Source: Clostridia bacterium (lineage in GTDB: Bacteria > Bacillota_A > Clostridia > Oscillospirales > Acutalibacteraceae). From it: a DNA stretch of 11,263 nucleotides. Position numbers and translations under genes: made by a program. Shown here piece by piece: positions 1 to 5,844 of the stretch (positions are counted from its first letter, which is position 1; each line of letters starts with the position of its first letter). The notes below the pieces were generated by a model. That model was not told where the DNA came from. It saw only the letters and a program-made list of their open reading frames with translations, and did not search any database. Location of the stretch: the NCBI GenBank assembly GCA_017441045.1, contig JAFSAK010000099.1:1-11263 (forward strand), in the 5' to 3' direction.

Positions 1-421
1 GGGCGGTTATAACCCCCATAACGCTCTCGGCTTCCGAAAGGTCAAGTTTGCCGTTTAAAAAGGCGCGTTTTGTAAATTCTCCGCCTTCGGCAAGACGCGC
101 CCCGCATTCTAAAATTCGGCGCAAAGCCGCGCGGGAAGCGGCGCTGCCGCCGTGAACCGAAATTTCAACCGTATCTTCCCCTGTATAACTTTTAGGGGCG
201 CGGAAAATCAGCGCAACGCCATCATCAATAACGGCGCCGTCCGCCGTTTTAATTCGGCCGTATGCGGCGCTATATCCTGAAAGAGCAGAGAGCGGCTTTC
301 CCGAAAAAGCGAAAAAGCACTTGTCCGCAATACTTATGGCCTCATCGCCCGATATTCTTATTACGCTTATTCCGCCTTCGCCTTGTGGGGTAGAGATGGC
401 GGCAACCGTAGAATTTATCAT
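1..421 (-). CDS. mnmE: tRNA uridine-5-carboxymethylaminomethyl modification GTPase MnmE (TrmE), N-terminal part, cut by window edge
   Basis: MnmE works with MnmG to modify U34 in the wobble position of certain tRNAs, using a folate-type one-carbon donor and GTP hydrolysis. Only the first 140 codons are visible; the frame stays open to the left edge. The visible part is the N-terminal tetrahydrofolate-binding domain. Family signatures are STPQGEGGISVIRISG at residues 10-25, SYTGEDTVEISVHGG at 78-92, and EFTKRAFLNGKLDLSEAES at 115-133, which leads into the helical domain. The G domain would lie outside the window. The ATG at 419-421 is preceded by AAAGGGTG (427-434) at 5 nt spacing and by a good promoter. 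The gene is the first of a leftward transcript and is divergent from the Lrp-type regulator. Family assignment is from recognised motifs; no search was run. Confidence 0.93.
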   Translation of the reverse strand, partial: MINSTVAAISTPQGEGGISVIRISGDEAISIADKCFFAFSGKPLSALSGYSAAYGRIKTADGAVIDDGVALIFRAPKSYTGEDTVEISVHGGSAASRAALRRILECGARLAEGGEFTKRAFLNGKLDLSEAESVMGVITA

Positions 422-426
422 AAAAA

Positions 427-434
427 CACCCTTT
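427..434 (-). promoter_or_regulatory. Ribosome binding site of mnmE
   Basis: On the minus strand this reads AAAGGGTG and sits 5 nt before the ATG at 421. The same non-canonical AAAGGGTG core precedes the GH127 gene further right. It supports 421 as the true start, because the upstream sequence is promoter DNA. Confidence 0.7.
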
Positions 435-450
435 TAAATTACTAATCTAT

Positions 451-479
451 ATAATATCAAAAAATATACATATTTGCAA
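451..479 (-). promoter_or_regulatory. Sigma-A-type promoter for mnmE
   Basis: On the minus strand, TTGCAA (474-479) is followed by a 17-bp spacer and TATTAT (451-456). Transcription would start near 444, giving a leader of roughly 20 nt before the mnmE ATG. The -35 is back to back with that of the regulator promoter, with only 15 bp between them, so the two polymerases would compete or be controlled together. Assigned by motif and spacing only. Confidence 0.65.
462..475. promoter_or_regulatory. AT-rich inverted repeat in the divergent promoter region (candidate operator)
   Basis: AAATAT and ATATTT form perfect 6-bp arms around a 2-bp centre. The repeat lies mainly inside the spacer of the mnmE promoter and just upstream of the regulator's -35. 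Lrp/AsnC proteins commonly bind short AT-rich imperfect palindromes near their own promoters, so it could be an autoregulatory site. In AT-rich DNA such a short palindrome can also arise by chance. Confidence 0.3.
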
Positions 480-494
480 GTGGCGGAAAAAATA

Positions 495-523
495 TTGACT
501 AAACGAGGAAAATTATGTATTAT
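495..523 (+). promoter_or_regulatory. Sigma-A-type promoter for the Lrp-type regulator/aminotransferase operon
   Basis: TTGACT (495-500) is followed by a 17-bp spacer and TATTAT (518-523). The start of transcription should be near 530. This places the more upstream in-frame ATG at 515 inside the promoter, so it cannot be the translation start; the ATG at 560 is used instead. Confidence 0.75.
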
Positions 524-548
524 GGATATAATAATAATGTTATTGAGC

Positions 549-553
549 GGAGG
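549..553 (+). promoter_or_regulatory. Ribosome binding site deciding the regulator start
   Basis: GGAGG lies 6 nt before the ATG at 560. It sits downstream of the predicted transcription start and selects this ATG over the in-frame ATG at 515. Confidence 0.85.
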
Positions 554-559
554 CAGAAA

Positions 560-1039
560 ATGAAAAAAGAAATTATTAAAATGCTCACCGAAAATGCAAG
601 ATATACCTTGGGGCAGATGGCTAAGATGTTAGGCGTAACTGCGGCAGAAATTGAAACCGAGATAAAAGCCCTCGAAAAAGACGGTGTAATAAAAGGATAT
701 AAAACTATAGTGGATATGGAAAAGTGCGAAAACGCTCCCGTTTCGGCTATGGTAGAACTTAATGTTATCCCTAAGGCCGATTTGGGCTTTGAAGAGGTAG
801 CGGCCAGAGTCTCATCTTATCCTCAGGTTGAATCGGTTTATCTTATGTCGGGCGGCTATGACCTTAATGTTGTTGTTAAGGGTAAGGACCTTCACGATAT
901 CGCCCGTTTTGTTGCAAAAGAACTTGCAACTATCGATTCGGTTACCTCAACCGCAACCCACTTTGTTATGAGAAGATATAAAGAAATGGATGTTATCCTC
1001 TGCGATAGCGAGGGTGACGACAGAGAGTATATATTATGA
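560..1039 (+). CDS. Lrp/AsnC family transcriptional regulator
   Basis: A 159-residue DNA-binding regulator of the feast/famine (Lrp/AsnC) family, which senses amino acids or related small molecules. The N-terminal winged helix-turn-helix covers about residues 1-50 (LGQMAKMLGVTAAEIETEIK, then EKDGVIKGYKT). The RAM/ligand-binding alpha-beta domain covers about 60-145 and carries the family-typical SGGYDLNVVVKG at 97-108. Length is normal for the family. The start at 560 follows GGAGG and leaves the promoter non-coding. The stop overlaps the next start as ATGA (1036-1039), so the aminotransferase is translationally coupled. Family knowledge plus this pairing suggest it controls its own operon in response to an amino acid. 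The ligand cannot be read from the sequence. The C-terminal tail (CDSEGDDREYIL) is acidic. Confidence 0.92.
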   Translation: MKKEIIKMLTENARYTLGQMAKMLGVTAAEIETEIKALEKDGVIKGYKTIVDMEKCENAPVSAMVELNVIPKADLGFEEVAARVSSYPQVESVYLMSGGYDLNVVVKGKDLHDIARFVAKELATIDSVTSTATHFVMRRYKEMDVILCDSEGDDREYIL

Positions 1040-2208
1040 TAGATTACAGTAAGGTTTTTAACACTACTGTCAGCGAAATGAAGCCATCTGGAATCCGAAG
1101 ATTTTTCGATATTGCCGCTACTATGGAAGGGGTAATTTCCCTCGGTGTAGGCGAGCCCGATTTTCAGACACCTTGGCATATTCGCAAGGCAGGAATCGCC
1201 TCTTTAGAGAGAGGTAAAACGAAATACACCTCTAATTCGGGTCTTATGCCCCTAAGGGAAGAAATAAGCCGATACGTTGAGAGAAAATACGGGATGAAAT
1301 ACAATCCCGAAAATGAAATTTTAATATCCGTAGGCGGAAGCGAAGCTATTGACGGCGTTATCCGCGCCATAACTGAGGCGGGCGATGAAATTATCATCCC
1401 CCAACCGAGTTATGTTTGCTATGAGCCAATGACCGCTCTCGCGGGCGGCAAACCCGTTATTATCGAAACTCGTGCCGAAGATGATTTTAAGCTCACCGCC
1501 GAGGCGCTTAAAGCGGCCATAACTCCTAAAACAAAAGCCCTTATTCTGCCCTATCCTTGCAACCCTACGGGCGCAATTATGGAAAAGGAAGATTTGGAAA
1601 AGATAGCCGCAGTTTTGAAAGATACCAATATAATCGTTATTTCCGATGAAATCTATGCCGAACTTACCTTCGGCAAACGCCATACATCCTTTGCCTCTAT
1701 TGAGGGAATGTGGGATAGAACGGTAACCATAAACGGATTTTCCAAAACCTTTTCTATGACGGGTTGGCGCCTAGGTTATGCCTGCGGCCCTAAGGAAATA
1801 ATTAAGAACGTTACTAAAATTCATCAGTATGCTATTATGTGCGCCCCCACCACCGCTCAGTATGCGGCTATCGAAGCCCTTAAAAACGGTGATGAAGCGG
1901 TTGAAAATATGAAGCAGGAATACGATAGAAGAAGAAAACTTATGGTTTCTTCCTTTAATGAAATCGGTATGACCTGCCGTGAGCCCAAAGGCGCATTTTA
2001 TACCTTCCCTTCGATTAAGGTTTCAGGTATGAGCAGTGATGAATTCTGCGAAAAACTTCTTATGGAAGAAAAGGTTGCTTTAGTTCCCGGTACTGCCTTC
2101 GGTAAGGGCGGCGAGGGCTTTATAAGGGCCTCTTACTGCTACTCTACCGAGCATATTATCGAAGCCATTGAAAGAACCGAAAAATTCCTTAAAAAATTAG
2201 GGAAATAA
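1036..2208 (+). CDS. Class I/II pyridoxal-phosphate-dependent aminotransferase
   Basis: A 390-residue fold-type I aminotransferase that moves an amino group between an amino acid and a 2-oxo acid in the cytosol. Visible active-site features are GGSEA at 100-104 (phosphate loop), NPTG at 176-179 (the Asn that binds the PLP ring oxygen), SDEIY at 203-207 with Asp204 for the pyridine nitrogen, SKTFSMTGWRLGY at 236-248 with Lys237 as the Schiff-base lysine and Arg245 for PLP phosphate, and Arg364 in FIRASY for the substrate carboxylate. All key residues are present. It resembles AspC/AlaT/PatA-like enzymes of clostridia; the exact substrate is unresolved. No strong Shine-Dalgarno sits at the right distance; the ATGA overlap with the upstream regulator explains its translation. 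A terminator follows immediately. Confidence 0.92.
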   Translation: MIDYSKVFNTTVSEMKPSGIRRFFDIAATMEGVISLGVGEPDFQTPWHIRKAGIASLERGKTKYTSNSGLMPLREEISRYVERKYGMKYNPENEILISVGGSEAIDGVIRAITEAGDEIIIPQPSYVCYEPMTALAGGKPVIIETRAEDDFKLTAEALKAAITPKTKALILPYPCNPTGAIMEKEDLEKIAAVLKDTNIIVISDEIYAELTFGKRHTSFASIEGMWDRTVTINGFSKTFSMTGWRLGYACGPKEIIKNVTKIHQYAIMCAPTTAQYAAIEALKNGDEAVENMKQEYDRRRKLMVSSFNEIGMTCREPKGAFYTFPSIKVSGMSSDEFCEKLLMEEKVALVPGTAFGKGGEGFIRASYCYSTEHIIEAIERTEKFLKKLGK

Positions 2209-2233
2209 GCCAAAAAAACTTAAAAAATAAAGC

Positions 2234-2264
2234 AAAAAGGGGGTTGACTTAACCTCCTTTTTTT
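2234..2264 (+). terminator. Intrinsic terminator of the regulator/aminotransferase operon
   Basis: A 12-bp stem (2234-2245 with 2251-2262, one G-U pair) closes a 5-nt loop and runs into seven T's (2258-2264). Unusually, the loop and T-tract also contain the -35 and spacer of the next gene's promoter. Confidence 0.8.
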
Positions 2265-2271
2265 GTATAAT
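2244..2271 (+). promoter_or_regulatory. Sigma-A-type promoter of the first paralog, nested in the terminator
   Basis: TTGACT (2244-2249), a 16-bp spacer and a perfect TATAAT (2266-2271). The -35 occupies the terminator loop and the spacer is its 3' arm plus T-tract. A-tracts upstream (2212-2238) could act as an UP element. The in-frame ATG at 2270 overlaps the -10 and is therefore not the translation start. Confidence 0.75.
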
Positions 2272-2290
2272 GAAGGTAACCAAAGATTTT

Positions 2291-2297
2291 GAGGTGG
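2291..2297 (+). promoter_or_regulatory. Ribosome binding site deciding the start of the first paralog
   Basis: GAGGTGG lies 5 nt before the ATG at 2303. This picks 2303 over the in-frame ATG at 2270, which lies in the -10 box. Confidence 0.85.
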
Positions 2298-2302
2298 TAA
2301 TA

Positions 2303-3916
2303 ATGAATAATAAGTATTGCTTTCTTAATTTTTTAAGAGGCGAAAATCAGGCCCACGATATCGAGTATATGGTTACTCCCGTTCGTGAGAGCATTAAACT
2401 TGCCAAGGAATATAATGTTCCCGTAACATTTATGCTCCAATACGATGCCCTTATTGACGATCGCTTTATCAGCATCATCAAGGCCGAGGATCCCGAAATC
2501 GTTGAGGTTGGTGCTTGGTTTGAAACTCCGAAGCAGCTTGTAGAAGCCGCAGGTATTAAGTGGCGCGGCCGCGAGGGCTTTACTTGGGATTGGTATAACG
2601 AGGTTGGTTTTCTTGTTGGTTATACCCCCGAAGAGCGCGAAAAAATGATTGATGAATATTTTAAAAAGTTTAAAGAGATTTGGGGCGAATACCCGGAAGT
2701 TGTCGGTTCATGGCACATTGATGCTCATTCTCTTAACTATATGGCCGAAAAGTATAATATAATCGGCTCTTGTATGTGTCGCGACCAAGTAGGTACCGAT
2801 GGATACAGTTTGTTCGGTGGATACCATAACCCCTATTATCCCAGTAAAAATAATATGTATCTTCCCGCAATTGATAAGAAAAACAGAATTAATATACCGC
2901 TATTTAAGATGCTTGGCGAGGATCTTACATATAACTATGACCATAAATATTTAGTTGAAAAATACGGCGCGGGTAAAGAGTTTAACCACCCCAATACAAT
3001 GGAGCCCGCATTCCCCGAAATCGGCGGAAATCCCGATTTCGTAAGAGGATATATGGATAATACCTGTAATTCCTTAAATTCCAAGTTCTGCTTCAGTCAG
3101 GTAGGTCAGGAAAACGGCTTTGGTTGGGGCCGTATAGGACCGGGCCTTAATGTTCAGTTCCCCATATTTAAAGAATATATGGATAAGGGGCTTATCACCT
3201 TCCAAAAATTCAGTCAAATAATTAAGGAATGGAGAGCCGATAACGAAGATACTCCGAGCAGTGTTTCCGTAGCAGAAAAAGACCGTCTCGGCGGTGAAAG
3301 AAAATCTTATTGGTGCTATAATAAAAAGTATCGCGTTAATGTTTATACTCAGAAAAAATATTTCTGGATTAGAGATATTTACTTTAATAACGATAATTAT
3401 AAAGAGCGCCACCTCACCACCCCTTGCACCACCCACGGAACAGTATTTGATGCTCTCCCCGCAGTTGACGGATTTAACTGGAGTAATGAGTTTGTAAGAG
3501 CTGGTATTTATCCCGTTGTAGAAAAGAACGGTAAGTACCGTTTGGTAGAATATAAGGTAGTAGAAGCCAAAGAAGAAAACGGCGTTCTTACCACCACCTT
3601 CTTTACTGAAATCGGTCATATTACCATTACCGCAGGCGAAATGCTTGAGCTTACCGCTCCCGAAGGTGTTTGCTGGCAGTTTAGATACGCCATGCCTCAC
3701 GATGAGGTAAAGGAAGATGGTCAAGGCCACGGCGATAAGGTAAATGATTGGGATGATAATATCGTTAAATGGAATAAAGACGCGATTTATTATGTGCATA
3801 ATAACTTTAAGTATAAACTTAAGGTAGCCGAAGGCAAGATTTCTAAAAAGAGCCGCGACGGCGAAATTTTATTCGAAGCCAAAAACGGCAAACTCTCTTT
3901 AACAAGCGAATTTTAA
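2303..3916 (+). CDS. Uncharacterised carbohydrate-enzyme-like protein, tandem paralog A
   Basis: A 537-residue cytosolic protein (no signal peptide or membrane segment) of a family I do not recognise with certainty. The N-terminal half, about 1-280, looks like an alpha/beta barrel reminiscent of polysaccharide deacetylases or related glycosidases: NFLRGENQAHD (9-19), a strand with VPVTFMLQYDALIDD (39-53), EVGAWFE (68-74), REGFTWDWYNEVGF (90-103), VVGSWHIDAH (133-142), CRDQVGTDGY (159-168) and GQENGFGWG (268-276). The recurring acids and histidines (His18, Asp19, Asp48, Asp52, Asp53, His138, Asp140) are shared with the next gene and are candidates for metal binding or catalysis. The C-terminal half (about 330-537) is rich in Trp/Tyr and probably beta-sandwich, with RKSYWCYNK and DGQGHG. 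It has its own promoter and terminator and sits beside a GH127 enzyme. A role in sugar metabolism is inference. A DUF3863/DUF3864-like family is a guess from memory only. Confidence 0.85.
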   Translation: MNNKYCFLNFLRGENQAHDIEYMVTPVRESIKLAKEYNVPVTFMLQYDALIDDRFISIIKAEDPEIVEVGAWFETPKQLVEAAGIKWRGREGFTWDWYNEVGFLVGYTPEEREKMIDEYFKKFKEIWGEYPEVVGSWHIDAHSLNYMAEKYNIIGSCMCRDQVGTDGYSLFGGYHNPYYPSKNNMYLPAIDKKNRINIPLFKMLGEDLTYNYDHKYLVEKYGAGKEFNHPNTMEPAFPEIGGNPDFVRGYMDNTCNSLNSKFCFSQVGQENGFGWGRIGPGLNVQFPIFKEYMDKGLITFQKFSQIIKEWRADNEDTPSSVSVAEKDRLGGERKSYWCYNKKYRVNVYTQKKYFWIRDIYFNNDNYKERHLTTPCTTHGTVFDALPAVDGFNWSNEFVRAGIYPVVEKNGKYRLVEYKVVEAKEENGVLTTTFFTEIGHITITAGEMLELTAPEGVCWQFRYAMPHDEVKEDGQGHGDKVNDWDDNIVKWNKDAIYYVHNNFKYKLKVAEGKISKKSRDGEILFEAKNGKLSLTSEF

Positions 3917-3921
3917 TTTAT

Positions 3922-3951
3922 AAGGAACGGCTGATGCGCCGTTCCTTTTTT
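3922..3951 (+). terminator. Intrinsic terminator after paralog A
   Basis: AAGGAACGGC (3922-3931) pairs perfectly with 3938-3947 around a 6-nt loop and ends in a run of T's to 3951. It lies 5 nt after the stop codon. Confidence 0.92.
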
Positions 3952-3999
3952 ATATATTGGAAAAATCGTTAAAAAGAAATTAAAAAATGGTAAAAATAA

Positions 4000-4022
4000 G
4001 GGCAACTTAGGGTTGCTTTTTT
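4000..4022 (+). terminator. Second terminator-like hairpin upstream of paralog B
   Basis: GCAAC (4002-4006) pairs with GTTGC (4012-4016), extended by two G-U pairs, and is followed by six T's (4017-4022). Paralog A already has a strong terminator about 50 bp upstream, so this hairpin is redundant for termination. It sits on the -35/spacer of the paralog B promoter exactly as the hairpin before paralog A does. It may be a duplicated regulatory module rather than a terminator in its own right. Confidence 0.5.
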
Positions 4023-4040
4023 CTCCCCAAAAGGTATAAT
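4013..4040 (+). promoter_or_regulatory. Sigma-A-type promoter of paralog B, nested in a hairpin
   Basis: TTGCTT (4013-4018), a 16-bp spacer and a perfect TATAAT (4035-4040), the same spacing as before paralog A. The 14 bases beginning at the -10 match those of the paralog A promoter at 12 positions (TATAATGAA-GTA-C). A-rich tracts at 3961-3999 could be an UP element. Confidence 0.65.
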
Positions 4041-4058
4041 GAAAGTATCAATAACCTT

Positions 4059-4066
4059 AAGAGGTG
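4059..4066 (+). promoter_or_regulatory. Ribosome binding site deciding the start of paralog B
   Basis: AAGAGGTG lies 6 nt before the ATG at 4073. The in-frame GTG at 4064 is inside this site and so is not the start. Confidence 0.85.
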
Positions 4067-4072
4067 TTTTTT

Positions 4073-5698
4073 ATGGAATGTATAAGAAGAATTAATTTTA
4101 TCAACTTTCTTCGCGGTGTAAACCAAGCCCACGATTTCGATTATATGATCGAACCCGTGGTTGAGCAGCTGAAGGTTGCAAAGGAATTTGACGTTCCTGT
4201 AACGTTTCTTTTGCAGTACGATGCCCTTATTGACGATGGCTTTATTAAGGTGCTTTCTGCCGAGGATAGCAAAAGAGTGGAAATCGGCGGTTGGTTTGAA
4301 ATCCCAAAGCAGCTTGTTGAAGCAGCAGGTCTTAAGTGGCGCGGCCGCGAGGGCTTTACTTGGGATTGGTATAACGAAGTAGGGTTCCTTATCGGTTATA
4401 CTCCCGATGAAAGAAAACTGCTTATTGATACATATTTTGCAAAGTTCAAAGAGATTTTCGGTTATTATCCTGTTGTTGTGGGCTCTTGGCATATTGACGC
4501 TTTCTCTATGAACTATATGTCAGAGAAGTACGGTGTTATAGGCTCTTGTATGTGCCGTGAGCAGATTGGCACCGATGGATATACTATGTGGGGCGGTCAC
4601 AGATCCCTTTACTACCCCAATAAAAATAATATGTTTGCTCCCGCAAAGGATAAAAAGAATCAGATGAATCTGGTTGCCTTCAGAATGTTGGGTGAATGTC
4701 CTATCTATTGCTACGACCATCCTTATCTCGCAACCGTAGGCGGCGCACCCACCGTTTTAAAAAACGTTATGACCATGGAGCCGGCAAGCAGAATATCAGG
4801 CGGCAACGAAAAATATATAAACACCTATTACAGAAATGAGTGCAACCCCTTAAACAGTCAATTCACCTATACCCAGATTGGTCAGGAAAACGGTTTTGGT
4901 TGGGGACTTTACGGCGTGAAAGACGGTTCGCCTATACAGGTTAGAGAAGCTAAAAAGCTTATGGACGAAGGCAAGATGGTGGTCGAAAAGTTCTCCGAAA
5001 CTGCCAAGTGGTTTATGGATAGATACGATACCACCCCCGCTTCCGTTTATGCCGCAGAAGAGGATTACTTTGAGAGCGGAAGAAAATCCTATTGGTGCTA
5101 TAATAAGGACCTTCGCGCCAATGTTTATGTTCAAAATAAGATGTTCTGGCTCCGCGATATTTATCTTTATGATGATGAATATAAGGGCAGATATATAGAT
5201 AAAAATTGCGCTACCCATAGCTGCACCTATGATAACCTTCCCGCAGTTGACGGTTATGTTTGGAGCAATGAGTTCGTAAGAGCGGGTATCTACCCCGTAA
5301 CCGTTAAAAACGGTAAAAAGAGAGCGGTACAGTTTAAGAAAACCGAGATTACCAATCTTGACGGCGTTCTTAACTTTAAGGCCATTACAGACCTCGGCGA
5401 TATTGAAATCACCGTTGCCGATAAGATTACACTTAAGGCGCCCGAGGGAGTTAAGTGGCAGTTTAGATATGCTATGCCCGAAAAAGAATTCGTTGAGGAC
5501 GGTCAGGGCCATGGCGAAGGCGTTAACGAATGGGATAACAATATCGTTAAGTGGGATAAAAAAGCAATCCACTATGTTCATAACGGTTATAAGTATAAGT
5601 TCGGCGCAATTAAAGGAAAGATTGATAAAAACAGTATAAACGGTTATATCACCTTCCTTCCCGAAAAGGGAGAATTGGTTCTCGGCAGAATTAAATAA
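4073..5698 (+). CDS. Uncharacterised carbohydrate-enzyme-like protein, tandem paralog B
   Basis: A 541-residue paralog of the preceding gene, collinear over its whole length and well over half identical by eye. It is strongest at residues 11-112 and in the C-terminal blocks, and weakest around 205-262 and at the C-terminal end. All the shared motifs are kept with a +2 offset in the first half: NFLRGVNQAHD (11-21), VPVTFLLQYDALIDD (41-55), REGFTWDWYNEVGF (92-105), GSWHIDA (137-143), CREQIGTDGY (161-170) and GQENGFGWG (270-278). Later blocks are RKSYWCYNK (337-345), DGQGHG (476-481) and NIVKWDKKAIHYVHN (490-504). There is no signal peptide or membrane segment. It has its own promoter and terminator, so it is not simply co-transcribed with its twin. 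Divergence outside the motif blocks suggests different substrate preference; that is inference. The same fold and context caveats apply as for paralog A. Confidence 0.85.
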   Translation: MECIRRINFINFLRGVNQAHDFDYMIEPVVEQLKVAKEFDVPVTFLLQYDALIDDGFIKVLSAEDSKRVEIGGWFEIPKQLVEAAGLKWRGREGFTWDWYNEVGFLIGYTPDERKLLIDTYFAKFKEIFGYYPVVVGSWHIDAFSMNYMSEKYGVIGSCMCREQIGTDGYTMWGGHRSLYYPNKNNMFAPAKDKKNQMNLVAFRMLGECPIYCYDHPYLATVGGAPTVLKNVMTMEPASRISGGNEKYINTYYRNECNPLNSQFTYTQIGQENGFGWGLYGVKDGSPIQVREAKKLMDEGKMVVEKFSETAKWFMDRYDTTPASVYAAEEDYFESGRKSYWCYNKDLRANVYVQNKMFWLRDIYLYDDEYKGRYIDKNCATHSCTYDNLPAVDGYVWSNEFVRAGIYPVTVKNGKKRAVQFKKTEITNLDGVLNFKAITDLGDIEITVADKITLKAPEGVKWQFRYAMPEKEFVEDGQGHGEGVNEWDNNIVKWDKKAIHYVHNGYKYKFGAIKGKIDKNSINGYITFLPEKGELVLGRIK

Positions 5699-5704
5699 TA
5701 AAAG

Positions 5705-5742
5705 AATTACCCGAACGGCAAAAGACGCTCGGGTAATTTTTT
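5705..5742 (+). terminator. Intrinsic terminator after paralog B
   Basis: AATTACCCGA (5705-5714) pairs perfectly with TCGGGTAATT (5729-5738) around a 14-nt loop, followed by T's to 5742. It separates paralog B from the GH127 gene, which has its own promoter. Confidence 0.9.
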
Positions 5743-5791
5743 GTGAAAAATTAGCATTTTATTAAAATTTTATCCAAAACCCACTATTTTG

Positions 5792-5821
5792 TTGAAAAGA
5801 ACAAAGGGCGTGTGCTAAAAT
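5792..5821 (+). promoter_or_regulatory. Extended -10 promoter of the GH127 gene
   Basis: TTGAAA (5792-5797), an 18-bp spacer and TAAAAT (5816-5821), with TG one base upstream of the -10 (5813-5814), the extended -10 pattern. Transcription would start near 5828, giving a very short leader. No hairpin overlaps it, unlike the two promoters before. Confidence 0.6.
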
Positions 5822-5830
5822 GAGAATGAG

Positions 5831-5839
5831 AAAGGGTGG
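5831..5839 (+). promoter_or_regulatory. Ribosome binding site deciding the TTG start of the GH127 gene
   Basis: AAAGGGTGG lies 5 nt before the TTG at 5845. The in-frame GTG at 5836 is part of this site and would have no Shine-Dalgarno of its own, so TTG is preferred. Confidence 0.75.
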
Positions 5840-5844
5840 TAAAA

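Noticed and set aside
515..559. Longer N-terminus for the Lrp-type regulator from the ATG at 515
   Set aside because: This ATG lies in the spacer just before the -10 box, upstream of the predicted transcription start, and has no Shine-Dalgarno.
421..559. Riboswitch or other structured leader RNA between mnmE and the regulator
   Set aside because: Both predicted leaders are only about 20-30 nt, too short for a riboswitch, and no conserved fold is visible.
2270..2302. Longer N-terminus for paralog A from the ATG at 2270
   Set aside because: The codon overlaps TATAAT; the GAGGTGG-served ATG at 2303 fits far better and aligns with the start of paralog B.
3074..3799. Long minus-strand frame opposite paralog A, similar to another at 4850-5581 opposite paralog B
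   Set aside because: They resemble each other only because the plus-strand genes are paralogs. The proteins are low-complexity Ile/Phe/Asn-rich, have no Shine-Dalgarno or promoter, and lie wholly within strongly coding DNA.
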